This document shows, one piece after another, positions 1 through 7,561 of a DNA stretch of 15,230 nt. The first letter of the stretch is position 1; every line of letters starts with the position of its first letter. The position numbers and the translations under genes were made by a program. Under the pieces are notes generated by a model. The model did no database searches. It was not told the DNA's origin and worked only from the letters and a program-made list of their open reading frames with translations. The stretch comes from UBA6078 sp964468685 (lineage in GTDB: Bacteria; Desulfobacterota; Syntrophia; Syntrophales; UBA2210), in contig CAYXUH010000035.1 of assembly GCA_964468685.1 (NCBI GenBank), forward strand, positions 1-15,230. The letters run 5' to 3'.

Positions 1-1172
1 CAGGCGGGGTCCTCGGACGTCCGCTGAAGTACGTAATCGCCGATAACAAGGGCGCCACGTCGCTGACGGTTGAGGGTTGCCGACGTCTGCTCCTCGAAGA
101 GAACGCGAAGTTCATCTTCGTCGAGGGTAGAACGGAGATCTGCCTCGCCGCCCAGGAGAACGGGGCGGCCATGTTCAAGGACTACCCGCACATCATGATC
201 TTCAACGGTCCCATGGGGATGGAGCTGACCGACCGGGTTGTCGATGAATACGAGAAGTACAAGTTCTGCTTCCGTGACTGGGATCCGGAGCCGGCCCAGT
301 ACGCCCAGATGAGATACTTCTTCGAAACCCAATACCCGAGGATGATGCCGAAGATGAAGAAAGTAGCCATTCTCTGGGAGGACCTCGAGTGGACCAAGTC
401 GTACCGTCAAGGAATCGCTTCTCTGGGCCTGCCCCCCTGGGAGGAGATGATCGAAAAAGAATACGGGTACGAGATCGTCTACAGCAAGAAGGTCAAGCCG
501 CGTGGAACGATGTACCTCCCCCTCTTCCAGCAGATTGCCATGAAGAAGGCCGACTTCATCCTGTACGTCAGCTCCTGGTTCACCGACACGGAATCCTTCG
601 CCAAGCAGTGGGCCGATTCGGCCGCCCGTAATATCCCCACATCTTTATACGGTGGCGTCTCGCAGACCTCCGATTTCTGGAAGCTGACCGGTGGAAAGGC
701 TCTGGGTATGCAAGGTAGTTTTGGTGAGGCCATGCTTCCGATGACAGACAAGACCATTCCTTTTGTCAAACTGGTCAGGGAACACAATATCCCGGCCCAG
801 CAGCACGTCCACTTGGCCTACGCGGACATTTACTTCATCAAGAAGGTGATCGAGACCGCGGGAGGCACCGATGATGTCGACAAGCTAATCAAGGCGATGG
901 AGACAACGGAGACCACCTATTCGCTCGGTAAGATGGCCTACGAACAGAAGAGGGTAAAACCCTACTTCCACTCCAAGGTCAGGGTTGATCCAACCGATAG
1001 TTCAAAAACCTATCCCGGTGTATTTATGCAGCCGATAGCTCAATTCCAGAACGAAGGGAAGATCGTGTACATGGGAGGTTCTTGCCCGGAGAACGAGGGG
1101 CTTGTCGAGGGAATGGGCAAACCGGAGAACTATGTCTATCCGGTCGAACTGAGAAAGAGGAAGAAGAAATAG
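1..1172 (+). CDS. ABC transporter solute-binding protein, LivK/branched-chain amino acid type (5' truncated)
   Basis: The reading frame is open from base 3, so the gene begins before the window; the first internal ATG at 171 is not the true start. About 389 residues are visible, beginning GGVLGRPLKYVIADNKG. This is the early part of a type-1 periplasmic-binding fold, where the motif 'GG(I/V)-G-(R/K)-(P/L)' precedes a strand ending in D. Only the signal peptide and the first strand, roughly 40-60 residues, appear to be missing. Such proteins sit in the periplasm and deliver amino acids, aromatic acids or other small organic acids to Liv-type permeases. The ligand cannot be read from the sequence. 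The C-terminus is unusually basic (ELRKRKKK). A strong terminator follows 31 bases after the stop, so this is the last gene of its transcript. Family assignment is firm; substrate is unknown. Confidence 0.88.
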   Translation, partial: GGVLGRPLKYVIADNKGATSLTVEGCRRLLLEENAKFIFVEGRTEICLAAQENGAAMFKDYPHIMIFNGPMGMELTDRVVDEYEKYKFCFRDWDPEPAQYAQMRYFFETQYPRMMPKMKKVAILWEDLEWTKSYRQGIASLGLPPWEEMIEKEYGYEIVYSKKVKPRGTMYLPLFQQIAMKKADFILYVSSWFTDTESFAKQWADSAARNIPTSLYGGVSQTSDFWKLTGGKALGMQGSFGEAMLPMTDKTIPFVKLVREHNIPAQQHVHLAYADIYFIKKVIETAGGTDDVDKLIKAMETTETTYSLGKMAYEQKRVKPYFHSKVRVDPTDSSKTYPGVFMQPIAQFQNEGKIVYMGGSCPENEGLVEGMGKPENYVYPVELRKRKKK

Positions 1173-1202
1173 CCCTTTGCGAACATAACAGTTAGTTGTC
1201 GA

Positions 1203-1243
1203 AACGGGTCCCGCTGCAGTGCAGCGGGACCCGTTCTTTTCTT
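1203..1243 (+). terminator. Rho-independent terminator after the solute-binding protein gene
   Basis: A perfect 15-base-pair stem (AACGGGTCCCGCTGC at 1203-1217, its exact complement at 1221-1235) closes on the three-base loop AGT. It is followed by CTTTTCTT at 1236-1243. The U-rich tract lies only on the plus-strand side, so it acts mainly on the solute-binding protein transcript. The other face (CCCGTTTCGACAAC) lacks a U tract, so it is probably not an efficient terminator for the leftward permease gene. Confidence 0.9.
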
Positions 1244-1377
1244 GTACAGCGACCCCCATCAGACATGTCAAAACGACAGGGAGATGTGCCGTTTTGGCAT
1301 CAAGACCCTCTCTTGAGATCAGGCATCAGAATCCCCCATGGAATATTACTGTGATTTTCTCACACACCGCCCTCGTA

Positions 1378-2325
1378 TCAGAAGGCTGTCTCACATTCCA
1401 CCTCTTGAACCTGTTGATCCGTCGGCAGTTTTCGTCGATTAAATATAAAAGCGGTAATCAGACCGGCGATGATATGCCAGATTCCCCACCATGCCACAAG
1501 GATGGCCATCCCCCCCAGGCCCTCAAAAAAATTAAAGACCAGGACAAGTCCGAGAGCAGAATTCTGAATCCCGACTTCGATACAAACAGCCCGCGAATCC
1601 GCTTCACCGAGTCTGAAAAGCCGTCCTGACCAGTACCCCAGGTTGAGGGCCAAGGCATTATGGATAAAGACGAAGAGGGCAACCAGTCCGATGACCTTGA
1701 GGAAGATATCCCAGTTTGCCGCCAGGGCACCGCAGACGATAGCAATAAAAAAGACGAGGGTAAAGATTTTGAACGGACGTCTGACCCTGTCTGCAAGTGT
1801 GGGGAAAATACGCGACAGGGTGAGGCCAACGACGAGAGGAATACCCAGGATCATGAAGATGGTGGTGAACACATCCATGGGACTGAGACTGACACTTCGC
1901 AAGATCTCGGCAGTTGCAGGGTTGAGACTGCCCCATATGGCAATGTTGAGGGGTGTCATCACAATGGCAGCGGCCGTTGAGACAGCGGTCATGCTGATAG
2001 ACAGGGCGCAATTCCCCTTGGCCAGATAGGTAATAATGTTCGAGAGATTACCCCCCGGACATGCGGCCACCAAAATCATTCCCAGTGCTATGGAGGGCTG
2101 GGGTCGGATGAGGAGAATAAGCAGGAACGTGAAGGCCGGGAGCAGGATAAACTGGGCGCCCAGCCCGATGCCCGGCGCCTTCGGTGATACAATAACCCGC
2201 TTGAAGTCCTCCAACTTGAGGTCCAGGGCAACCCCTAACATCATCAGCCCGATTGCCATATTAAGCACAAAGACACCCTGAGGATTCAAGTTAAGCCTGA
2301 TCTGATCTACAGCCGCTGCATCCAT
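1378..2325 (-). CDS. Bile acid:sodium symporter (BASS/SBF) family permease
   Basis: This 315-residue integral membrane protein has the family's normal length and about nine or ten hydrophobic segments. It carries the two conserved regions that form the sodium and substrate site in BASS proteins: PGGNLSN at residues 90-96, followed by a serine/threonine-rich helix (SISMTAVST), and EVGIQNSALGL at 250-260. BASS proteins import organic anions such as bile acids, pyruvate and other keto or hydroxy acids with sodium. The specific substrate is not visible. The start is fixed by a strong ribosome-binding site, AAAGGAGGGG on the minus strand (plus-strand 2331-2340), just before the ATG at 2325. The gene is divergent from the SDR-led cluster and shares its 214-base control region, so import of a substrate for that cluster is a reasonable inference. 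The tail (residues 296-315) is hydrophilic. Confidence 0.9.
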   Translation of the reverse strand: MDAAAVDQIRLNLNPQGVFVLNMAIGLMMLGVALDLKLEDFKRVIVSPKAPGIGLGAQFILLPAFTFLLILLIRPQPSIALGMILVAACPGGNLSNIITYLAKGNCALSISMTAVSTAAAIVMTPLNIAIWGSLNPATAEILRSVSLSPMDVFTTIFMILGIPLVVGLTLSRIFPTLADRVRRPFKIFTLVFFIAIVCGALAANWDIFLKVIGLVALFVFIHNALALNLGYWSGRLFRLGEADSRAVCIEVGIQNSALGLVLVFNFFEGLGGMAILVAWWGIWHIIAGLITAFIFNRRKLPTDQQVQEVECETAF

Positions 2326-2363
2326 ATTGTCCCCTCCTTTTGAAGTTCTGAATTTCCCCCTTG

Positions 2364-2383
2364 TATAAAATGTTGGTTTTATA
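2364..2383. promoter_or_regulatory. Inverted repeat at the start of the BASS transcript, possible operator
   Basis: TATAAAA (2364-2370) and TTTTATA (2377-2383) are perfect inverted copies separated by TGTTGG. The repeat covers the predicted transcription start of the leftward permease gene, where a repressor would block initiation. It differs from the palindrome on the rightward promoter, so two regulators may act here. An AT-rich repeat this short could also arise by chance. Confidence 0.4.
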
Positions 2384-2387
2384 TGGA

Positions 2388-2416
2388 AGTATAAGGAGGA
2401 TGGCTCGGTGTGTCAA
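2388..2416 (-). promoter_or_regulatory. Sigma-70-type promoter of the BASS permease gene
   Basis: Read on the minus strand, a perfect -35 TTGACA (2416-2411) is followed by a 17-base spacer and a -10 TATACT (2393-2388, five of six matches to consensus). Transcription should begin near 2381, giving a leader of about 55 bases before the ATG at 2325. Confidence 0.75.
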
Positions 2417-2462
2417 TGGAATAATCACCACACCGTTACGCAGGAATCGCAACTAAAAAACG

Positions 2463-2491
2463 TTGACAGGCGCGCCCATAATGAATAGTAT
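2463..2491 (+). promoter_or_regulatory. Sigma-70-type promoter of the SDR/ThDP/ADH/AOR cluster
   Basis: A perfect -35 TTGACA (2463-2468), a 17-base spacer and a -10 TAGTAT (2486-2491) precede the SDR gene. The expected start of transcription is near 2498, giving a leader of about 40 bases with the ribosome-binding site at 2527-2533. The -10 lies inside a perfect palindrome. Confidence 0.75.
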
Positions 2492-2513
2492 TCATCGGGT
2501 GAAGGATATTCAT
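2481..2513. promoter_or_regulatory. Palindromic operator over the -10 box plus an extra half-site
   Basis: ATGAATA-G-TATTCAT (2481-2495) is a perfect 15-base palindrome that swallows the -10 box of the cluster promoter. A third half-site, TATTCAT, recurs at 2507-2513, exactly 18 bases after the right arm. The palindrome's length and position suit a TetR-family repressor, and one is encoded at the end of this cluster (9415-10047). The core resembles the TGAATGA/TCATTCA operators known for FadR-type TetR regulators of fatty acid genes. That similarity is from memory and the pairing is inferred. Confidence 0.6.
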
Positions 2514-2539
2514 GGCGAAGCATCGGAGGGAGGCTGATT

Positions 2540-3370
2540 GTGTATAAAGATCTGGAAAAGAAGACGGCGGTTGTTACCGGATCGGGAAAGAGGTCAGGCA
2601 TCGGGTACGCTATTGCTGAAAAAATGGCCTCCTGCGGGGCGAATGTCGTGATCGCCGATCTCGGGAAGGTCTCCTCCGGCGACATGGTCCGGACAGGGAC
2701 CTGGGAGGAGATGGAGGCCATAGCCGAAGATCTCGCCGGTCGTTTCGGCGTGAAGGCCCTGGCCATCGACGTCGACATCACCGACAATGGATCAATCGGC
2801 CGGATGGTCGATACGATAGCGAAGCGATTTGATCGGGTTGACGTCCTCTGCAATAATGCCGGTGCATCCTTCGGTGTGCCCAATGCGGCTCATACCTACG
2901 ATGAGGATGCGTGGATGAGAACCATAGATGTCAACCTCCACGGGACCTTCCGGGTTTCACGGGCGATCATCCCCCTGATGACGGAGGGAGGAAGCATCAT
3001 AAACACGGCATCCAGGGCGGGGAAAAAGCCCCCCCTGTTCAACGGCGCCTACGCGGTAGCCAAGGCGGGGGTAATTATGCTTACCAGGGTGATGGCGACG
3101 GAACTTGCCGGGGCGCGCATCCGCGTCAACGCGATCTGCCCGGGGCAGATTATGACGGATCTGGAAAAATGGCGCTTCGGCCTTGAGGCGCAGGTGTACG
3201 GAACCTCCGTTGAGGAGCGTGAACAGGTGATGTGCGAAACGATCCCCCTGGGACGTATCGGTACGCCCCGGGAGGTTTCAAACCTTGTGGCGTGGCTCGC
3301 GTCCGATGAATCATCGTATATTACCGGGCAGGCGGTCAATGTAACGGGCGGTCAATTGATGGAATTATAG
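2540..3370 (+). CDS. Short-chain dehydrogenase/reductase (SDR), NAD-type
   Basis: This classical SDR of 276 residues catalyses NAD(P)-dependent oxidation of a secondary alcohol or reduction of a ketone. The nucleotide-binding glycine motif is TGSGKRSGIG (13-22). D40 at the end of the second strand favours NAD over NADP. NNAG lies at 105-108, and the catalytic set is N132, S158, Y171 and K175 (YAVAK). A PG motif at 201-202 and a C-terminal 'ITGQAVNVTGG' complete the family pattern. A loop of about 15 residues after D40 (residues 42-56) is longer than in minimal SDRs. Translation starts at a GTG preceded by AGGGAGG with a six-base gap. It is the first gene of the rightward cluster, two bases upstream of the possible ATG of the ThDP gene, so the two are co-translated. 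The probable substrate is a hydroxy acid, hydroxyacyl or diol; the sequence does not say which. Confidence 0.9.
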   Translation: MYKDLEKKTAVVTGSGKRSGIGYAIAEKMASCGANVVIADLGKVSSGDMVRTGTWEEMEAIAEDLAGRFGVKALAIDVDITDNGSIGRMVDTIAKRFDRVDVLCNNAGASFGVPNAAHTYDEDAWMRTIDVNLHGTFRVSRAIIPLMTEGGSIINTASRAGKKPPLFNGAYAVAKAGVIMLTRVMATELAGARIRVNAICPGQIMTDLEKWRFGLEAQVYGTSVEEREQVMCETIPLGRIGTPREVSNLVAWLASDESSYITGQAVNVTGGQLMEL

Positions 3371-3387
3371 GAATGGAGGATAATGGC

Positions 3388-5085
3388 ATGGGACCAATAA
3401 CAGGTGGGCAGTTGGCGGCTGAGGCCCTTATCGAAAGGGGAATCGAGTATATCTTCACGATAAGCGGCGGTCATATAACACCGATCTACCAGTATCTTGA
3501 GGGCTCACGCGTTCAGCTGTTCGATACGCGCCACGAACAGGCGGCGGTCTTTATGGCGGAGGCGTGGGGGCGGATGACACGCAAACCCGGCACCGCGATG
3601 GTCACGGCGGGCCCCGGATTTACGAATGCCCTCTCGGGGATTGCCAATGCCCGTATGGCGAATTCCCCGCTGGTCCTTATCTCCGGGTGCGTCGGGCTTG
3701 AGTCGGCGGAGAAACTTGATCTGCAGGGGATGTGCCAGCTCCCCGTTATAAGCTCGATGGTGAAGAAGGCCTTCGTCTGTTACAACCCGGAAAGGATTCC
3801 CGAATTTATGGACCTTGCCTATCGAACCGCGGCAAGCGGGCGCCCCGGGCCGGTCTATCTCGAACTGCCGGTCGATGTATTGAATGGGGAGGCGGATCTC
3901 GGAAAGATCAAAAAGATACACACCGATATCGACTCGCGCCCGGTCGATACGGATAAGGTGTATGAGATGATGGGGATGATCGAACGGGCGGAACGGCCGA
4001 TCATCATTGCGGGGAGCGGCACCTGGTATTCCGATGCCGGGGAAGAACTGGTCCGTTTTGTAGAGCATACCGGCATTCCCGCCTTTACATCGTCACTGGG
4101 GAGGGGAACCATTCCCGATACCCACCCGCTCTGCTTTGAATCATCCCTGCCGATACGCCCCGGAGCGGCTCTGCTCACAAACATGACGACCGATCTGATC
4201 ATATTCCTCGGCGCGAGAATGGGGCTCTTTTACATATTCGGGGAGATCTTCGACAAAGAGGCACAGATCGTTCAGGTGGATATCGAGCCGGAGGAGATAG
4301 GGAGAAACCGTTCCGTGGACCTTGCGGTCATGAGTGATATCGGGGCCTTTCTGAAAGAGTGCAACCGGGTGGTAACTCTGAAAAGTTCAGGGGAGGAATT
4401 GAAGAAGAAATTCAGTGGGTGGGTCGCGACGGTGGAGACGGCCAGGGAGGATGGGAGGGCTCAGTCGACACCTGACTGGGAGAGCGATACGGTGCCCATA
4501 CATCCGATGCGCCTTGCAAAAGAGGTGAACGACTTCATGGACAGGGATGACGATATCGTCGTGGCCGACGGGGGCGACACGCAGATCTGGATGGGTATGA
4601 CGAGGACGGTCAGAAGGGCCGGGCATTACCTCGACTCCGGTTTGTATGGGTGCCTTGCCGTCGGGATCCCGTATGCCAACGCGGCCAAGCTGCTCAATCC
4701 CGACAAGCGGGTCTGTCTCATTATTGGAGACGGATCGGTGGGGTTTAATTTTATGGAGTTTGAGATTGCCATACGGAGGAAACTCCCCATCGTCGTGGTG
4801 ATCAGCAATGACCTCGGATGGGGAATGATAAAACACAGCCAGGAATTGAGGATCGGCCATGCCATAAAGGATGGCACGCATATAGGCAAGGTGAATTACC
4901 ACAAGCTAGTCGAGGCGCTGGGTGGCAAAGGGATGTATGTTGAAAAACCCGATGACATCCGCCCGGCCCTGGAGGAGGCGTTTGCCTCGGGAGTGACCAC
5001 GTGCATCAACGTGATGACCGATCCGGCAGTTATAAGCCCCGGCAGCGTGGCGCTGGCAAGCCTGGGCGCGTATAAGGCGGAGTGA
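3388..5085 (+). CDS. ThDP-dependent lyase, 2-hydroxyacyl-CoA lyase / acetolactate synthase-like
   Basis: The protein has 565 residues from the ATG at 3388, which has GGAGGA seven bases upstream; an in-frame ATG at 3373 would add five residues but lacks a good ribosome-binding site. The three domains of the acetohydroxyacid-synthase fold are present. The N-terminal Pyr domain has the catalytic glutamate E50 (RHEQAA) and AGPGFTNALSG (74-84). A central Rossmann-like domain spans about 190-330. The C-terminal PP domain has the cofactor motif GDGS (447-450) through N474. Residues 22-34, with SGGHI at 26-30, and the stretch through E50 and AGPG, recall human ILVBL/HACL2 more than true acetolactate synthases; this comparison is from memory. 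No regulatory small-subunit gene is adjacent, which argues against branched-chain amino acid synthesis. Likely chemistry is cleavage or formation of a C-C bond next to a carbonyl, such as 2-hydroxyacyl-CoA to aldehyde plus formyl-CoA. The substrate is unproven. Confidence 0.88.
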   Translation: MGPITGGQLAAEALIERGIEYIFTISGGHITPIYQYLEGSRVQLFDTRHEQAAVFMAEAWGRMTRKPGTAMVTAGPGFTNALSGIANARMANSPLVLISGCVGLESAEKLDLQGMCQLPVISSMVKKAFVCYNPERIPEFMDLAYRTAASGRPGPVYLELPVDVLNGEADLGKIKKIHTDIDSRPVDTDKVYEMMGMIERAERPIIIAGSGTWYSDAGEELVRFVEHTGIPAFTSSLGRGTIPDTHPLCFESSLPIRPGAALLTNMTTDLIIFLGARMGLFYIFGEIFDKEAQIVQVDIEPEEIGRNRSVDLAVMSDIGAFLKECNRVVTLKSSGEELKKKFSGWVATVETAREDGRAQSTPDWESDTVPIHPMRLAKEVNDFMDRDDDIVVADGGDTQIWMGMTRTVRRAGHYLDSGLYGCLAVGIPYANAAKLLNPDKRVCLIIGDGSVGFNFMEFEIAIRRKLPIVVVISNDLGWGMIKHSQELRIGHAIKDGTHIGKVNYHKLVEALGGKGMYVEKPDDIRPALEEAFASGVTTCINVMTDPAVISPGSVALASLGAYKAE

Positions 5086-5086
5086 G

Positions 5087-5098
5087 AGAACAATGTTG
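5087..5098 (-). repeat. Inverted fourth copy of the pdxS-upstream 12-mer
   Basis: AGAACAATGTTG, beginning two bases after the ThDP gene's stop, is the exact reverse complement of CAACATTGTTCT, the 12-mer present three times upstream of pdxS (10137-10177). The core AACA-N-TGTT is itself an inverted repeat. The following bases repeat AATGTTGA with a 14-base period (5092-5113), so this spot may be a general dispersed intergenic repeat and not an operator. Confidence 0.6.
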
Positions 5099-5137
5099 AA
5101 TTATGAATGTTGATGGTTTGGTAAAAAGCTCATAAAG

Positions 5138-5179
5138 CTCCCTCTCCCTTGATGGGAGAGGGTTGGGGTGAGGGTGAAT
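5138..5179. repeat. Dispersed G/C-skewed hairpin repeat (CCCTCTCCC family)
   Basis: A nine-base-pair perfect stem, CCCTCTCCC (5140-5148) with GGGAGAGGG (5154-5162), closes on TTGAT and is followed by TTGGGGTGAGGGTGA. Sequences of this form recur between genes in many unrelated environmental bacteria, as I recall from other genomes. There is no U tract, so it is not a standard terminator. It sits between the ThDP gene and the anion transporter. The GTG at 5168 lies inside it, which argues against that codon being the transporter's start. Confidence 0.65.
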
Positions 5180-5239
5180 ACGTGGAGGGGAGATTCGACT
5201 TTTTACGAATGCATCACGTTCGGGAAAGGGATTAAAGAC

Positions 5240-6402
5240 ATGGAGCGCGGGAAAGGGCCTGAGACAAGCACCGGGGGGGGAGGTGTACTACAGAAGGACC
5301 CCCGTTCCTTTACGTACAAGATGGGATTCTTTTTGTTCGCCTTTGTCCTGATGGCGGTGATCATGCTCCTGCCATCCCCCGACCCCTTGGAGAGGGGGGG
5401 TGAACTGGTACCCCTTTCCTGGAACGCGAAGGCCATCATGGCCCTGCTTGTCGCGGCGGTTGTCCTGTGGATAACTGAGGTGATACCCTTCAGTATCACA
5501 GCGCTTCTCATCATGCTCCTGATCCCCGTTTTCGGGATAGAGGGATTCAAACAGATCATCATACTGGGGTTCGGTAACCCGATCATAGCCTTCTTTATCG
5601 GCGTCCTGGTGCTCTCCTCCGCATTTACCCGTTCCGGCATGGGAACCAGGCTGAGTTATCTGATACTCTCCATCATGGGGACCAGAACCAGGATGGTCAT
5701 ACTCGGGTTTCTTATTGTCGGCGCCCTTCTCTCCATGTGGATTACCGACATGGCGGTGGCGGCGATCCTCATGCCATTGGGAGTTGCCATCCTCAGGCAG
5801 TCGGGGGTCACGCCCCTGGAGAGCAACTTTGGAAAGGGGCTGATGATTTCCTGCGCCTGGGGGCCCCTTTTCGGGGGTATTGCGACACCGGCGGGGTGCG
5901 GCCCCAATCCCCTCACGATCGGTTTTCTGAAGGAACTTGCCCATGTCGATGTCGATTTCATCACATGGATGAGCATGGGGCTTCCCGCCACCCTTCTGAT
6001 GATACCGGCCGGGTGGCTGGTGATCACGACCATCTTCCCCCCCGAGATCGAGAGGGTCCCCATAGAGAGAGAAGAAATACGGGAAAAACTTTCTGATATC
6101 GGTCCCCTTACACGAAAAGAGGGGTGGACGCTCGCCATATTCCTGATGACGATCTGCGCGTGGGTTACCACCCCCCTTATCAGAGATGTGACAGGGGGAC
6201 GGGTCGATATGCCCATGCAGGCCATCGCCCTGTGCGGGGCCATCCTGTTGTTTCTCCCCGGGATCGAGGTAATGCCCTGGAGAGCGGCACAGGAGGACGT
6301 GGACTGGGGGGGGATCGTCCTGATCTGCGCGGGGATATCGATCGGCATGGTCGTGTACAACACCGGCGCCGCGCGATGGCTGTCATGGATATTCCTGGGA
6401 CC
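5240..6402 (+). CDS. DASS/SLC13-family anion symporter, 3' end lost in the gap
   Basis: The 387 visible residues begin at the ATG at 5240, the first in-frame ATG; a longer frame from GTG 5168 would run through an intergenic repeat. After a hydrophilic N-terminus of about 25 residues come eight or more hydrophobic segments with the layout of divalent-anion:sodium symporters: LWITEVIPFSITALL (76-90), the first hairpin/motif region SMWITDMAVAAILMP (165-179), GGIATPAGCGPNP (212-224), and DWGGIVLICAG (355-365). Family members have about 450-500 residues, so the second signature and last helices lie in the N gap. Substrates are usually dicarboxylates, sulfate or similar anions. The usual Ser-Asn-Thr sodium signature appears as Thr-Asp-Met (169-171). 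After the gap the DASS end might be the frame stopping at 6526-6528 or the one stopping at 6540-6542; neither can be confirmed. Confidence 0.82.
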
Positions 6403-6502
6403 NNNNNNNNNNNNNNNNNNNNNNNNNNNNNNNNNNNNNNNNNNNNNNNNNNNNNNNNNNNNNNNNNNNNNNNNNNNNNNNNNNNNNNNNNNNNNNNNNN
6501 NN
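6403..6502. other. Scaffold gap (100 N)
   Basis: Exactly 100 undetermined bases lie here, the conventional placeholder for a gap of unknown size. It removes the end of the anion transporter and could hide additional genes between it and the zinc dehydrogenase. The apparent open frame running from 5168 to 7561 exists only because N bases cannot form a stop codon, so transporter and dehydrogenase are not a fusion. Confidence 0.97.
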
Positions 6503-6538
6503 CCCTGGGGGGTCATTATGTCATGTAAAGGGGACACC

Positions 6539-7561
6539 ATGAAGGCCGTCGTGTATGACAAGATTGAACAGCTTGCGGTCCGTGACGTTCCCGTTCCGCA
6601 GTTGGGTCCGAACGAGGTCCTGATACAGGTAGTTAATACGGGGTTTTGCGGTTCGGATCACTCGATAATCGAGAGCGGAACCCTGAAGGATGGGACGATA
6701 ATCGGCCACGAGGTGAGCGGTACGGTTGCGGATGTGGGCAGAGATGTGCGGGATGTGAAAACAGGGTCCCGGGTTATCATCCGCCCCACCTATTGCGGGA
6801 AGTGCAGAGAATGCCGAATGGGGAAGCCCTACCTGTGCCAGACGGACAGGCGTACCATCGGCCTGGGTGATCTCCAGGGGGGATTTGCCGAGTATCTGAA
6901 GGTGGACCCGCGGATGCTGATTCCGATTCCTGAGGGGGTAGATTCGCAGAATGGCGCGCTTGCCGAGGCTTTCGCGGCGGCCCTCCACGGGATATATTGT
7001 TCCAAAACCAAGGGGGGATCGGCACTGGTCATAGGGGGCGGGTTCATAGGGCTCTCCCTCGTCAGTCTGCTGAAGGTCATGGGGTTCGGCCCGATCGCCC
7101 TCTCCGAGCCCGTGGAGGAGAAGAGGAGGATTGCATTCACCCTCGGCGCGGATATCGTCATGGACCCCCTGAACGAGAATCCTGTCCTGCGGACGATGGA
7201 TGAGACGGACGGCGCTGGTTTTGAGACCGTATTCGAGTGTTCAGGTCAGGGAGAGTCCATCCAGACGGCGGTGAACGCCGCGGCAAACGGAGGAACGATC
7301 TGCGTGGTGAGTATCATTATGCAGAACGTCGAGATCATGCCCCTTCTGCTCAACTTCAAGGAGGTCTGGCTCACGGGATCATACTCAAACACGCATGAGG
7401 AAAACCGCCGGTGTCTCAGGTGGATGGCTGAGGGAAAGATAGACGGAAGGCCTCTGATCACGGACCACATAGAACTGGACGACCTGCCCCGCATATACAG
7501 AGAACGTATCCATCCGGGGAAGGCGATCAAGGTTATGCTGGGAATCGGAGAAGAGTTTTGA
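6539..7561 (+). CDS. Zinc-dependent alcohol dehydrogenase (MDR superfamily)
   Basis: The protein has 340 residues, the standard length for medium-chain zinc dehydrogenases, and starts MKAVVY after an AAAGGGG ribosome-binding site; an in-frame ATG at 6518 is less likely. Catalytic zinc ligands appear as C37 (GFCGSD), H57-E58 (GHEVSG) and E143. The structural zinc is bound by C86, C89, C92 and C100 in C-x2-C-x2-C-x7-C spacing. The Rossmann motif GGGFIG is at 166-171, and E190 at the end of the next strand suggests NAD use. It resembles threonine/sorbitol/butanediol-type dehydrogenases and should interconvert an alcohol with an aldehyde or ketone in the cytoplasm. Its stop overlaps the next start (TGATG), so it is translationally coupled to the aldehyde oxidoreductase, consistent with both handling one aldehyde. 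The substrate is not identifiable. Confidence 0.9.
   Translation: MKAVVYDKIEQLAVRDVPVPQLGPNEVLIQVVNTGFCGSDHSIIESGTLKDGTIIGHEVSGTVADVGRDVRDVKTGSRVIIRPTYCGKCRECRMGKPYLCQTDRRTIGLGDLQGGFAEYLKVDPRMLIPIPEGVDSQNGALAEAFAAALHGIYCSKTKGGSALVIGGGFIGLSLVSLLKVMGFGPIALSEPVEEKRRIAFTLGADIVMDPLNENPVLRTMDETDGAGFETVFECSGQGESIQTAVNAAANGGTICVVSIIMQNVEIMPLLLNFKEVWLTGSYSNTHEENRRCLRWMAEGKIDGRPLITDHIELDDLPRIYRERIHPGKAIKVMLGIGEEF

Noticed and set aside
1269..1296. Inverted repeat CAAAACG/CGTTTTG between the solute-binding protein gene and the permease gene
   Set aside because: Seven pairs with a 14-base loop and no U tract; could be chance.
1219..1629. Plus-strand frame of 136 codons starting in the terminator
   Set aside because: It starts inside the terminator stem and overlaps the permease gene on the other strand; composition looks non-coding.
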